Positions 25,221 to 34,580 of a stretch of 64,000 nt of DNA are shown piece by piece. Each line of letters starts with the position of its first letter. Position 1 is the first letter of the stretch. Origin of the DNA: Chloroflexi bacterium 13_1_40CM_65_17. Its GTDB lineage: Bacteria > Chloroflexota > Dormibacteria > Dormibacterales > Dormibacteraceae. The translations under genes and the position numbers were made by a program. The stretch covers positions 23,696 through 87,695 of the forward strand of contig MNES01000063.1 of assembly GCA_001917815.1 (NCBI GenBank). Reading direction: 5' to 3'. The notes under the pieces are model-generated. The model had not been told where the DNA came from. It was given only the letters and a program-made list of their open reading frames with translations, and ran no database searches.

Positions 25221-26339
25221 CTAGATCCGCTCGGCGAGCGGCACCGGTTTTCGCGGCTCGGGTCCGATGTACTCTGACTGCGGGCGGATGAGGCGGTTGT
25301 TCGCTACCTGCTCGAGCACGTGCGCGGTCCAGCCGACGACGCGCGAAACCGCGAACGTCGGTGGAAAGAACTCTTTCGGCAGTCCGATCGCCTGCAGCAC
25401 CCCGGCTGAATAGAACTCGACGTTGGTAGCCTGCGGCCGCTCCGGGTGCTCCTCATGAAGGATCGCGAGCGCCGTCTCCTCGACCTTCGACGCGAGCGCA
25501 TAGAAAGTTGGATTGAGCCGCTCGCACATCGCTTTGAGAATCCTCGCCCGCGGGTCGTAAGTGCGGTAGATGCGATGCCCAAAGCCCATGAATCTCACCT
25601 TTCGCCTGCGGGCCTCACGCATCCACTGCTCTGCGTTTTCCGGGGTGCCGATCTGCTCGAGCTGGTCCATGACCTGCGAGGGCGCGCCTCCGTGGGCAGG
25701 TCCCTTGAGCGCACCTATCGCGCCGACGAGGCACGAAGCCACATCGGAATCCGTCGAAGCGATGACCCGGGCGGTGAAGGTTGATGCGTTCATGCCGTGA
25801 TCTGCCAGCAGCACCAGGTAGGTGTTGAGCGCCCGCACGAGCTCAAGCGGCGCTTCCTTGCCGTTCAGCATGTAGAGGTAGTTCGCGGCGTGCGCGAGGT
25901 CCGCACGCGACTTGACCGGCTCGAGGCCTTGGCGGCGGCGGTGATACGCCGCGAGGATGGTCGGGAACGACGCCGTCGCGTGAATCGCAAGCGGGATCGT
26001 CGGCTTCTCGAGCCTGTGCTCCAGGCCCTGGACCGACACCACGCTTCGCAGCACGTCCATTGGATCGGCGTCGGTTGGCAGGGCGTTCAGCGTCGCGGCT
26101 GCGGCCCGCGTTAGCAATCGTGAGCCCGCGAGCTCCAGCGTGAGCGCGTCGAGCTCTGCCCGGGTCGGCAGGCGGCCGTACCACAAGAGGTGCGCCACCT
26201 CTTCGAAGGACATGTCCTCGGCCAGGTCGGCGATCACATAGCCGCGATAGACGAGGCGCCCATTGGCGCCGTCCACAAGCGAGATCTCGGTCCGTGCCGC
26301 GACGATGCCTTCGAGCCCGGGAACGAATTCGCCGGTCAT
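25221..26339 (-). CDS. Citrate synthase family protein, copy 2
   Basis: A 372-aa citrate synthase (condenses acetyl-CoA, or propionyl-CoA in 2-methylcitrate synthase, with oxaloacetate). Seen: VDGANGRLVYRGY near the N-terminus, catalytic-His regions in LADHGMNASTF and GALKGPAHGGAPSQV, FGHRIYRTYDPR, and a C-terminal RLIRPQSEYIGP. Start taken at ATG 26339, four bases inside the end of its paralogue (ATGA). Same length as copy 1 and clearly homologous across the whole chain, so this is a tandem duplication that has diverged. Which copy is the TCA enzyme and which might be methylcitrate synthase cannot be told from motifs. Confidence 0.92.
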   Translation of the reverse strand: MTGEFVPGLEGIVAARTEISLVDGANGRLVYRGYVIADLAEDMSFEEVAHLLWYGRLPTRAELDALTLELAGSRLLTRAAAATLNALPTDADPMDVLRSVVSVQGLEHRLEKPTIPLAIHATASFPTILAAYHRRRQGLEPVKSRADLAHAANYLYMLNGKEAPLELVRALNTYLVLLADHGMNASTFTARVIASTDSDVASCLVGAIGALKGPAHGGAPSQVMDQLEQIGTPENAEQWMREARRRKVRFMGFGHRIYRTYDPRARILKAMCERLNPTFYALASKVEETALAILHEEHPERPQATNVEFYSAGVLQAIGLPKEFFPPTFAVSRVVGWTAHVLEQVANNRLIRPQSEYIGPEPRKPVPLAERI

Positions 26340-27454
26340 CGGTCGGCCAGAGGGAGAGGCTTGATGCCCGGTTGCGGCCCCTTCCACAAGGATGCGGGTC
26401 TGATGATGCGGAGGTCGGCCAGCGACTCGAGCACGTGCGCTGTCCAGCCGGCGACGCGCGAGGTCGCGAAGACGCAGGTGAACAGCTCCTTCGGGATGGC
26501 CACGCCCGTCAGCACGACGGAGGCCCAGAAGTCAACGTTGGTCGCGTTCGGGCGCTCCGGGTGCGCCTCGTGAAGGATCTTCAATGCGACTTCCTCGGTG
26601 CGAGCTGCCAGCCGGTACAGGTCCGGAGCCGCGGTCTGGGCGAGCTCCCGCAGGATCTTGGCGCGCGGGTCATAGGTCCGGTATACGCGATGGCCGAAAC
26701 CCGCGAAGCGCCGATGCTCTTCATGGGCCTTCTGCATCCAGGGCTCGACGTTGTCGACGTGCCCGATCTTGTCCAGCATCGTGCGCGCTGCGTACATGGC
26801 CCCGCCGTGCGCCGGCCCCTTCAGCGCACCGATGGCACCGACCACGCACGAGGTGAGGTCGCTCCCTGTGGACGCGATGACACGCGCCGTGAACGTAGAC
26901 GCGTTCAAGCCGTGATCGGCGAGCAGCACGAGGTACGTGTCGAGCCAGTGCACGCGCTCAGCGGAAGGTTCTTTGCCTTCCAGCATCCATAGGAGGTTGG
27001 CTGCATGGCCGAGGTCTTCGCGCGCAGCGATCACTTCGATGCCTTTCGCTCGTCGGTGCGCTGCTGCGACGATGGTCGGTACGACAGCGGTGAGCGCGAT
27101 GGCCTCTTCGAGCGACGGCGTCGTCAGGGTCTTGGTCGCGCCCTGGGCGGAGATGGTGGTCCGCAGAGTGTCCATTGCATCGGTCTGAGCATCCAGCGCT
27201 GACATAGCGCCTCGCGCGCTGTCACTCAGCCGTCGAGCAATCGTCATCTGGCGGCGCAGCGTTTCCAGGGCGATTTTGTTGGGAAGCTGTCCATTCCAAA
27301 GGAGGTATGCGGTCTCCTCGAAATTCGCGACCGGGGCGAGATCCTCGATGAGGTAACCGCCGCGATAGATCAGCCTGCCGTTGGCGCCGTCAACCTCGCT
27401 GACGGCGGTCTCGGCCGCGACGACCCCCTCCAGCCCGGGGCTGAACTCAGGCAC
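26336..27454 (-). CDS. Citrate synthase family protein, copy 1
   Basis: A 372-aa citrate synthase with VDGANGRLIYRGGYLIEDL, the active-site segments LADHGLNASTF, GALKGPAHGGAMYAA and FGHRVYRTYDPRAK, and the C-terminal RIIRPASLWKGP. The GTG at 27454 was chosen: homology starts directly at PEFSPGLEGVVA, TACACT sits 8 nt upstream, and the in-frame extension beyond is not conserved. First gene of an operon with its paralogue and two GT-C-like membrane proteins. Carrying Ala-Met where copy 2 has Ala-Pro next to the GGA loop may relate to substrate choice, but this is not diagnostic. Confidence 0.93.
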   Translation of the reverse strand: MPEFSPGLEGVVAAETAVSEVDGANGRLIYRGGYLIEDLAPVANFEETAYLLWNGQLPNKIALETLRRQMTIARRLSDSARGAMSALDAQTDAMDTLRTTISAQGATKTLTTPSLEEAIALTAVVPTIVAAAHRRAKGIEVIAAREDLGHAANLLWMLEGKEPSAERVHWLDTYLVLLADHGLNASTFTARVIASTGSDLTSCVVGAIGALKGPAHGGAMYAARTMLDKIGHVDNVEPWMQKAHEEHRRFAGFGHRVYRTYDPRAKILRELAQTAAPDLYRLAARTEEVALKILHEAHPERPNATNVDFWASVVLTGVAIPKELFTCVFATSRVAGWTAHVLESLADLRIIRPASLWKGPQPGIKPLPLADR

Positions 27455-27462
27455 GAAGCTTA

Positions 27463-27468
27463 AGTGTA
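27463..27468 (-). promoter_or_regulatory. -10-like TACACT, leaderless start of citrate synthase operon
   Basis: TACACTTAA on the minus strand, 8 nt between the hexamer and GTG 27454. A TTGGTC lies 16 nt upstream as a possible -35. Confidence 0.5.
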
Positions 27469-27476
27469 CGGAGCCG

Positions 27477-27482
27477 TAGAGT
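27477..27482 (+). promoter_or_regulatory. -10-like TAGAGT, leaderless start
   Basis: TAGAGT, 7 nt, then ATG 27490. It lies back to back with the citrate synthase promoter in a 35-base divergent gap and favours ATG 27490 over GTG 27481. Confidence 0.45.
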
Positions 27483-27489
27483 GCGACCA

Positions 27490-28104
27490 ATGGCGTTAGG
27501 GAACGCCGGCCGCGAAGCTCGGGCGTTGCGCGTGATGGTGTGGATCGCGTTTGCAATCGTCCTGGGCATCGACATCGCGTACCTGTTGCTGATTGGGGCG
27601 CAGCAGCCATATCCACCGGACGCATTCACGGTGCCATTCGTCGCCGCATTTCTCGTGCTGATGGCGGGGATGCTCGGCCTATCGCTTCTCAATTCCGCAA
27701 CAATCGTTCGTTTGCGTCCAGCCCTTCGGGCCGGCGCCGCTGGGGGACTGCTGGTCATCGGCGTGCTGGCGCTGTTTTCGATCGGACTCCCGCTCATGGT
27801 CGCGGGAGCTCTGGCGACAGGAGCGGCGGTGAGGTCATTGACCGGCCGGCGCCGGACAGCGGTGATGTCCGAGGTTATCGCGGCTGTGTTGGTGCTTGTG
27901 TTTCTCGTCTCCGGTTTCGAGGTTACCGAGCGCCTGATCGTGTGTCCCCCAACCGGCTCGTCGGGCGGCGGCGGGCCTGGTTTCGTATTGGGCGGGTACC
28001 ACTGGGAATGCGTCGACGGCCAGCTGTACATGCACTCTGGCTTCTGCAATTCCGGCAGCGGCACGGTCGATTCGAACTGGAACGTGACCACGATCTGCCA
28101 CTAA
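27490..28104 (+). CDS. Four-TM membrane protein with Cys/Gly-rich tail, unknown
   Basis: About 204 aa with four hydrophobic segments (roughly residues 18-36, 50-70, 85-110 and 130-147) followed by an exposed tail of about 50 residues. The tail holds CPPTGSSGGGGPGF and, near the end, three further Cys (HWECVDGQ, FCNSGSG, TICH), which could form disulfides outside the cell. No family recognised. It is divergent from the citrate synthase operon and probably leaderless. Confidence 0.65.
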   Translation: MALGNAGREARALRVMVWIAFAIVLGIDIAYLLLIGAQQPYPPDAFTVPFVAAFLVLMAGMLGLSLLNSATIVRLRPALRAGAAGGLLVIGVLALFSIGLPLMVAGALATGAAVRSLTGRRRTAVMSEVIAAVLVLVFLVSGFEVTERLIVCPPTGSSGGGGPGFVLGGYHWECVDGQLYMHSGFCNSGSGTVDSNWNVTTICH

Positions 28105-28186
28105 GGCGCCAGGCAACAAATGGTAGGCGTTAGCAGGAAATGCCCTTTACGCACGTTAGGCTTGGTGAACTAACTCGGAGGCAACC

Positions 28187-28387
28187 ATGTCATCTCTACG
28201 TCCTGCAACGCTCATAGCAACGCTGTACCAGCTCATCGGCGGGTCCAAAAGGTCGCCGGTGGAACCGGAAGGCCCAGGCTGCTCGTGCGAGAAGTGCGAG
28301 CAAGCCTGGAACCGGAACCAGGCCCCGAGTCGGGTCCCAGCTCGAGCCAGGGTGAGTGCGGGCCTGCGCCGGAGGGGGCTGGGCTAG
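28187..28387 (+). CDS. Small CxCxxC protein, unknown
   Basis: A 66-aa frame preceded by a textbook Shine-Dalgarno (GGAGG, 28177-28181, five bases before ATG) and followed by an intrinsic-type hairpin terminator. It contains CSCEKC, a possible metal-binding or redox site, then an Arg-rich tail. The strong ribosome-binding site in a genome that mostly lacks them supports real translation, but the sequence is short and has no recognised relatives. Confidence 0.4.
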   Translation: MSSLRPATLIATLYQLIGGSKRSPVEPEGPGCSCEKCEQAWNRNQAPSRVPARARVSAGLRRRGLG

Positions 28388-28413
28388 CTGCCCATATCCG
28401 TTACGTTGCCAGG

Positions 28414-28436
28414 GCGGCCGGGTTTAACCCGGCCGC
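28414..28436 (+). terminator. Intrinsic-type terminator
   Basis: Nine-base arms GCGGCCGGG / CCCGGCCGC around TTTAA, followed by GACTTTGTTT. It follows the small CxCxxC gene by 26 bases. Confidence 0.55.
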
Positions 28437-28511
28437 GACTTTGTTTACCTCGTCTGCCAAACGTGGCGAGGAGCAAGCATTCAATAAACCCAAACAGTGG
28501 GAAAGAGAGCA

Positions 28512-28562
28512 GCGCGGCGCCTTCGCGCCGCGCGATGAGAGGGAACCGGCAGGTTCCCTCTC
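28512..28562 (-). terminator. Double hairpin after suf operon
   Basis: Two perfect hairpins side by side: GCGCGGCGC-cttc-GCGCCGCGC (28512-28533) and GAGAGGGAACC-ggca-GGTTCCCTCTC (28537-28562). They begin 4 bases beyond the sufT stop, so they most likely end the minus-strand suf transcript; on the minus strand CTCTCTTTC follows. Confidence 0.5.
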
Positions 28563-28566
28563 ATAC

Positions 28567-28908
28567 CTACACCATCCCCAGTTCCCAGCGCGCTTCCTCG
28601 GACATGCGCTCTGGGGTCCAGACCGGCTCGTAGACGATATCCACACCGGCGTCCGTGACGCCTGGCAGCGTCAGCAGGTGGTCGCGCACGTCAGCCATAA
28701 CGTCTGCCGCCATCGGACAGCCAAGGGCGGTGAGGGTCATTTTGATGTCGACTCGCTCGGGCTTGATCGCTATGTCGTAGATCAGGCCCAGGTCGACGAT
28801 GTTGACCGGGATCTCGGGGTCGTAACACTGCCGCAGCACCTCGATCACGTCCTCGGGCTTGACGGTGGCGTCAGGCGCCACCTGCGTGGTCGGAGCGTTG
28901 TCGCTCAT
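28567..28908 (-). CDS. sufT: SufT/MIP18-family Fe-S assembly factor
   Basis: A 113-aa DUF59 protein. Seen: the family core YDPEIPVNIVDLGLIYDI and the Cys-containing MTLTALGCPMAADVM, where the Cys is the conserved reactive residue. Relatives assist maturation of Fe-S proteins. Start taken at ATG 28908 (ATGA overlap with the rhodanese stop); the in-frame upstream residues are not conserved. Last gene of the suf operon, right before the terminator hairpins. Confidence 0.9.
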   Translation of the reverse strand: MSDNAPTTQVAPDATVKPEDVIEVLRQCYDPEIPVNIVDLGLIYDIAIKPERVDIKMTLTALGCPMAADVMADVRDHLLTLPGVTDAGVDIVYEPVWTPERMSEEARWELGMV

Positions 28909-29234
28909 GGTGTCTCCAGAGGCAGTCCTGCCTCTTTCCATGCCTTGGTCCCGCCGCGGAAGCTGACGACATCATTGACCCCGAGGGCCACGGCCATCTC
29001 GGCCGCCACTGCCGACCGCTCGCCCACCGCGCATACAAAGATCGTTCGGTCGCGGAACTTCTGGGCGGTCGGATTGGAGAGGATCGTGTTCAACACGACG
29101 TGCCGCGCCCCCGGAAGGTGGCCCTTGTTCCACTCCCAGTCCTCGCGCACGTCCACCACCTCATAGCCCTCATCGATCAGCTTTCGAATCTCATCCAGCT
29201 TCAGGTCGCGGAACGGCGTCACCTGGTTGCTCAT
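28905..29234 (-). CDS. Rhodanese-like protein
   Basis: A 109-aa single-domain rhodanese (sulfurtransferase). Seen: VVDVREDWEWNKGHLPGARH and the active-site loop FVCAVGERSAVAAEM with the persulfide-forming Cys. Placed between sufU and sufT, it may carry sulfane sulfur between SufS/SufU and the scaffold, or supply sulfur from another source. The 3-base gap from sufU and ATGA overlap with sufT show co-transcription. Confidence 0.9.
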   Translation of the reverse strand: MSNQVTPFRDLKLDEIRKLIDEGYEVVDVREDWEWNKGHLPGARHVVLNTILSNPTAQKFRDRTIFVCAVGERSAVAAEMAVALGVNDVVSFRGGTKAWKEAGLPLETP

Positions 29235-29237
29235 CGG

Positions 29238-29645
29238 TTACTCCTCATCCTCATCATCGGCCAAACCGTACGCGCCGACCTTCAGCACCTTCAACGACAG
29301 CAGGGCGCACTTGATGCGCGCTGGCGAGATCTGGATCCCCAGCTCGCCGAGCACGTCGTTCTTGTCGATCTTCTTCGCCTCGTCGAGCGCGAGGCCCTTG
29401 AGACGCTCGGTCAACAGCGAAGCCGACGCCTGGGAGATCGCGCAGCCGCGGCCATGGAAGCGAACGTCCTCGATCACTCCATCGTTGACGCGGAAGTCCA
29501 TTCCGACCACGTCGCCGCACAGAGGGTTGTCCTCTTCGTGCGAAATGTCGGGGTGCTCAAGGCGCCCGTAATTACGCGGGTTCTTGTAGTGGTCGAGGAT
29601 GTACTCGCGATAAAACTGGTCGTCGGCTGCGGTTCCGCTGCTCAC
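29238..29645 (-). CDS. sufU: SufU zinc-dependent sulfurtransferase
   Basis: A 135-aa SufU protein with the three Cys of the family in NPLCGDVVGMDF, GRGCAISQASAS and IKCALLSL; the 18-20-residue SufU-specific insertion between the second and third is present. In Gram-positive bacteria it takes sulfur from SufS by zinc ligand exchange and delivers it to SufBCD. The GTG overlaps the sufS stop (GTGA). Confidence 0.93.
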   Translation of the reverse strand: MSSGTAADDQFYREYILDHYKNPRNYGRLEHPDISHEEDNPLCGDVVGMDFRVNDGVIEDVRFHGRGCAISQASASLLTERLKGLALDEAKKIDKNDVLGELGIQISPARIKCALLSLKVLKVGAYGLADDEDEE

Positions 29646-30868
29646 TTGAAGATCCTCTGGGCCTCTTTGATGGAACCCACCAGCCGGTCGACTTCATCCT
29701 TCTGGGTGTAGACATAAAAGGAAGCGCGAGCGGTGGCGGCCACGCCGAGCCGCGTCATCAGCGGCATCGCGCAATGGTGGCCGGCCCGCAGGCACACCTG
29801 GTCGCGATCGGCGATGGTCGCCAGGTCATGGGGGTGGATGCCTTCCAGCGAGAACGAGATGACGCCGGCGCGCCGGGACGGCGGCGGCCCATAGAGCGTC
29901 AGCCCTTCGATGTCGCTCAAGGCCTCATACGCGTACTCGGTGATCTCTCGCTCGTGCGCCCGAACCGCCTCCATGCCCAGCCCGGATAGATAGTCGACGG
30001 CGGCGCCCAGGCCGATCACCTCGCCGATCGCCTGGGTTCCGGCCTCGAACTTCCACGGCAGGTCGTGATAGGTCGTGCCCTCGATGCGGACGGTTTTGAT
30101 CATGTCGCCGCCCGACTGGAACGGGTCCATCGCCTCGAGCAGCTCGCGGCGGCCGTAAAGGACGCCGGCGCCCGTCGGGCCGAGCATCTTGTGGCCGCTG
30201 AAGGCGTAGAAGTCACAGCCGAGCGCCCGCACGTCGACGCCCTGGTGCGGGGCGCCCTGCGCACCGTCCACGAGCACGGTCGCTCCGGCCGCCTTCGCCG
30301 CGGCGACCATCTCCCGCGCCGGGTTGATGGTGCCCAGCGCGTTCGACACCTGGCTGAAAGCAACGAGTCTCGGTGATCGCTTCAGGAGCTCGTGAAACTG
30401 GTCCTGCCTCAGCTCACCTTTCTCGTCGATGTCCACGTACTCGATCCGGGCGCCGTTGGCGGCGGCGAGGATCTGCCACGGCACGATGTTGGAATGATGG
30501 TCGAGGATCGTGAGCACGATCAGTTCCCCGGCACGCACGTTCTTGCGGCCCCACGCGTAGGCGACGAGGTTGATCGCCTCCGTCGTGCCGCGCGTGTATA
30601 TCACCTCTTTGGTCGACGCGGCATTGATGAAGGCGCGCACCTTTTCGCGCGTGCCTTCGTAGCGCTCGGTCGCCACCTCAGCGATGTGGTAAGCGGCGCG
30701 GTGGATGTTGGAGTTGAAATGCTCGAAGTAGTCCAGCATCGCACCCGTAACCTGGCGCGGCCGCTGCGAGGTGTTGGCCGAGTCGAGGTAGACGATGCCG
30801 GTCTCGAAAATGGGGAAGTCGTTGCGAATTGCGGCGACGTCCAGCCGGCGGGCGCCGTTAGTGCTCAT
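29642..30868 (-). CDS. sufS: Cysteine desulfurase SufS
   Basis: A 408-aa class V PLP enzyme that releases sulfur from cysteine as an enzyme persulfide. Seen: YLDSANTSQRP, the PLP region TILDHHSNIVPW, the Schiff-base Lys in SGHKMLGPTG, and the persulfide Cys in RAGHHCAMPLM within a short loop typical of group II desulfurases that need SufU. Start at ATG 30868, four bases inside the Rieske gene end; the longer in-frame upstream segment is a shadow of that gene. Confidence 0.95.
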   Translation of the reverse strand: MSTNGARRLDVAAIRNDFPIFETGIVYLDSANTSQRPRQVTGAMLDYFEHFNSNIHRAAYHIAEVATERYEGTREKVRAFINAASTKEVIYTRGTTEAINLVAYAWGRKNVRAGELIVLTILDHHSNIVPWQILAAANGARIEYVDIDEKGELRQDQFHELLKRSPRLVAFSQVSNALGTINPAREMVAAAKAAGATVLVDGAQGAPHQGVDVRALGCDFYAFSGHKMLGPTGAGVLYGRRELLEAMDPFQSGGDMIKTVRIEGTTYHDLPWKFEAGTQAIGEVIGLGAAVDYLSGLGMEAVRAHEREITEYAYEALSDIEGLTLYGPPPSRRAGVISFSLEGIHPHDLATIADRDQVCLRAGHHCAMPLMTRLGVAATARASFYVYTQKDEVDRLVGSIKEAQRIFK

Positions 30869-31179
30869 TCCGGCACCTCGACGAAGACGTCCTGGCCTTC
30901 CACCGTCACGGGATAGGTCGTTGCCGGGATGACGGCGGGGAGGCCGGTCACCTTGCCCGTCACCAGGTTGAAACGCGAGCCGTGCTGCGGGCACTCGACG
31001 TCCATGCCCCAGAGCTCCCCCTCGCACAGCGAGAACTCCTCGTGGGTGCAGATGTCGTTCAGGGCGTAGAAGTTTCCGTCCTCGGCATGCGCGAGGCACA
31101 CCGGCGTGGCCCCCACCTCAACCCTCTTCAGTGACTCGACCGGCACGTCTGCGACCGACGCCACCCGAAACCTAGCCAA
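30865..31179 (-). CDS. Rieske [2Fe-2S] ferredoxin
   Basis: A 104-aa Rieske domain protein with both ligand pairs, CTHEEF and CPQHGSRF. Such non-haem-oxygenase-type ferredoxins often sit in suf operons of Gram-positive bacteria; here it may feed electrons to assembly or serve an unrelated oxygenase. The TTG at 31179 overlaps the sufD stop by 8 bases; a GTG a few codons later is an alternative. Confidence 0.9.
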   Translation of the reverse strand: MARFRVASVADVPVESLKRVEVGATPVCLAHAEDGNFYALNDICTHEEFSLCEGELWGMDVECPQHGSRFNLVTGKVTGLPAVIPATTYPVTVEGQDVFVEVPE

Positions 31180-32374
31180 GCCGCGCCTCGAGCTCGGCCT
31201 CGACCAGCGCCCGTGCGTGCTCGAAGGGGATGCGGTCGAGGACGTCGCCGAAGAAGCCCTGGACGATCATCCGCTTGGCCGTGGCCTCGGGGATTCCACG
31301 CGAGCGCAGATAAAACATGGACAGAGGGTCCACTGGCCCCACGGTCGCGCCGTGGGTACAGCGCACATCGTTGTTGTCGATCTCGAGCATCGGGATCGAG
31401 GTCGCCTTCGCGTGATCGGAAAGCACCAGGTTGCGGTTCGCCTGATACGCGTCGGATCGCGCGGCGCCCTTCTCGATTCGGATCAGGCCCGCGTAGACGG
31501 TGCGCGCGACATCCTGCAGCGCGCCCTTGAACAGCAGGTCGGATCGCGTGTTGCCGACCTGGTGGTCCTGCAGCGTGTGGAAGTCGAAGAACTGCTCACC
31601 CGAGGCGAAGTAGATCGCTTTCAGCTCCGCGTCCGCGCCCTGGCCCTGAAGCGTCGCCTCGACGCGCGTCTTCGAGAAACGGGCGCCCAAGGTCACGTTG
31701 AAGAGTCGCAGCGACGCGTCCTTCTGTAGCTCCGCGCGCTGGTCCGCGAAGTGCCACGCGTTGCGACCCCACTTCTGGACCGCGACGTAGCCCACTTGCG
31801 AACCTTCGCCGGCAAAGATTTCGGTGGAGCCGCTTCGGTACCCGATCTCATTGCCGTCTTCGGCGATGTATTCGTCGAGGTAGTTGAAGCGGGCGCCCTT
31901 GCCCGCAACGATCAGCGTGTGAGGCAGCACGCTCGTGCCGCCCTCGTGCGAGAAATGCTGGCCGATCACCGGCTGTTCGATCACCACCCCATCGGGGACG
32001 TAGAGGAAAGTGCCGCCCGTGAAGAAGGCCGCGTGGAGGGCGGTGAACCGGTCCCGGTCGGCGTGCACAAGGGAGAACAGGCGCGGCTCGACCAGGTCCG
32101 GGTGGTCCTGGGCCGCCTGGCGGAGCGGCTTGAGGATCACCCCTGGCGGCAGGGTGGACGGAAGCACCAGCTTCTGTCCGTCCAGGTGCTCCAGCTTTGA
32201 GTACTGCCCCGGGTCAAAGCCGCTGACATCGGTCCTGCGCCACTCCTCGTCGATGCGGCTCGGCGCGGGCAGGCGCTCAAAGGCGTCGAATGACGATCGG
32301 CGGCGCTTGCGAAGCCAGGCGGGTTCGCCATGGAGTGAGGCGATCTCCTCCATGGTTTCGAGAGTGAACGGCAT
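31172..32374 (-). CDS. sufD: SufD scaffold subunit
   Basis: A 400-aa SufD of the SufBC2D scaffold complex. The N-terminus carries EEWRRTDVSGFDP, and the C-terminal beta-helix has the conserved NDVRCTHGATVGPVDP, where the His aligns with the residue needed for cluster assembly, followed by LFYLRSRGIPE-like RSRGIPEATAKRMIV. It starts 2 bases after the sufB stop. Confidence 0.95.
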   Translation of the reverse strand: MPFTLETMEEIASLHGEPAWLRKRRRSSFDAFERLPAPSRIDEEWRRTDVSGFDPGQYSKLEHLDGQKLVLPSTLPPGVILKPLRQAAQDHPDLVEPRLFSLVHADRDRFTALHAAFFTGGTFLYVPDGVVIEQPVIGQHFSHEGGTSVLPHTLIVAGKGARFNYLDEYIAEDGNEIGYRSGSTEIFAGEGSQVGYVAVQKWGRNAWHFADQRAELQKDASLRLFNVTLGARFSKTRVEATLQGQGADAELKAIYFASGEQFFDFHTLQDHQVGNTRSDLLFKGALQDVARTVYAGLIRIEKGAARSDAYQANRNLVLSDHAKATSIPMLEIDNNDVRCTHGATVGPVDPLSMFYLRSRGIPEATAKRMIVQGFFGDVLDRIPFEHARALVEAELEARLG

Positions 32375-32376
32375 GC

Positions 32377-33785
32377 CTAACCTACCGAGCCCTCCATCTC
32401 GAGCTGGATGAGGCGGTTCAGCTCCACCGCGTACTCGAGCGGGAGCTCCTTGGTGAACGGCTCGATGAAGCCGTTGACGATCATCGTCTCGGCCTCGCTG
32501 CGCGTGATCCCGCGGCTCATCAGGTAGAAGAGCTGCTCGTCGGACACCTTGCTCACCGTCGCCTCGTGCCCCAGGGTCACGTTCTCCGCGTCGACGTCGT
32601 TGTAAGGGTAGGTGTCGGACCGCGATTCATCGTCCAGCAACAGCGCGTCGCACTTGACGAACGACTTGGAGTTGGTCGCGCCCGGATAGATCTTGATGTG
32701 GCCTCGGTACGAAGTGCGCCCACCGGCCTTGGAGATTGACTTCGAAGTGATGGTCGACGTCGTGTTCGGCGCCACGTGGATCATCTTGCCGCCGGCGTCC
32801 TGGTGCTGGCCCTTGCCGGCGAACGCGACCGACAACACGTCGCCCTTTGCGCCGGGCTCCATCAGATAGACGGAGGGGTATTTCATCGTGATTTGCGAGC
32901 CCAGGTTGCCGTCGACCCATTCCATCGTCGCGTCGGCGTATGCCATCGCTCGCTTGGTGACCAGGTTGAAGACGTTGGTCGACCAGTTCTGGATCGTCGT
33001 ATAGCGGCAGCGCGCGTTCTTCTTGACGATGATCTCGACTACCGCGGAGTGCAGCGAGTCAGTGGAGTAGATGGGCGCCGTGCAGCCCTCGATGTAGTGC
33101 ACGAATGAACCCTCGTCGCAGATGATCAGCGTCCGCTCGAACTGGCCCATGTTCTCCGCGTTGATGCGGAAGTAGGCCTGCAGGGGGACGTCGACGCGTA
33201 CGCCCTTCGGCACGTAGATGAACGAGCCTCCCGACCACACCGCGGTGTTGAGGGCGGAGAACTTGTTGTCCGCCGGCGGGATGACGGTGCCGAAATATTC
33301 CTTGAAGAGCTCCGGGTGATCGCGGAGGGCTGAGTCGGTGTCGGTGAAGATCACGCCCTTCGCGGTGAGCTCCTTCTGCAGCGAGTGGTAGACGACCTCC
33401 GACTCGTATTGAGCCGAGACGCCGGCGAGGAACTTCCGCTCGGCCTCGGGCACGCCCAGGCGGTCGTAGGTCTTCTTGATGTCGGGCGGCAGGTCCTCCC
33501 ACGACGTCGACTGCTTGTCCGAGGCCTTGAGGTAATAGAAGATGTTCTCGAAGTCGATCACCGAAAGGTCGGCGCCCCACTTCGGCATCGGCTTCTTGCG
33601 GAAGATCTCCAGCGAGCGGAGCCGCATCTTCGTCATCCACTCCGGCTCTTTCTTCATCCACGAGATCTCCTTGACGATCTCGGGGTTCAGGCCGCGCTTG
33701 GCCTTGAACACGTAGTCCTCGGGGACGAAGAAGCCGTACTTCTCCTTGTAATCGGTGCCGACATCGACTTTGGGTACCGTCGCCA

Positions 33786-33786
<1 letters not shown>
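32377..33786 (-). CDS. sufB: SufB scaffold subunit
   Basis: A 469-aa SufB. Seen: [18 protein letters not shown] at the N-terminus, [30 protein letters not shown] and, in the core, [17 protein letters not shown] with the conserved Cys that accepts sulfur, then [20 protein letters not shown]. The most conserved protein of the operon. It overlaps the last base of sufC. Confidence 0.97.

Positions 33787-34572
<786 letters not shown>

Positions 34573-34580
<8 letters not shown>

Noticed and set aside
27455-27625. N-terminal extension of citrate synthase copy 1
   Set aside because: It would run through the divergent promoter region and the opposite gene and is not conserved.
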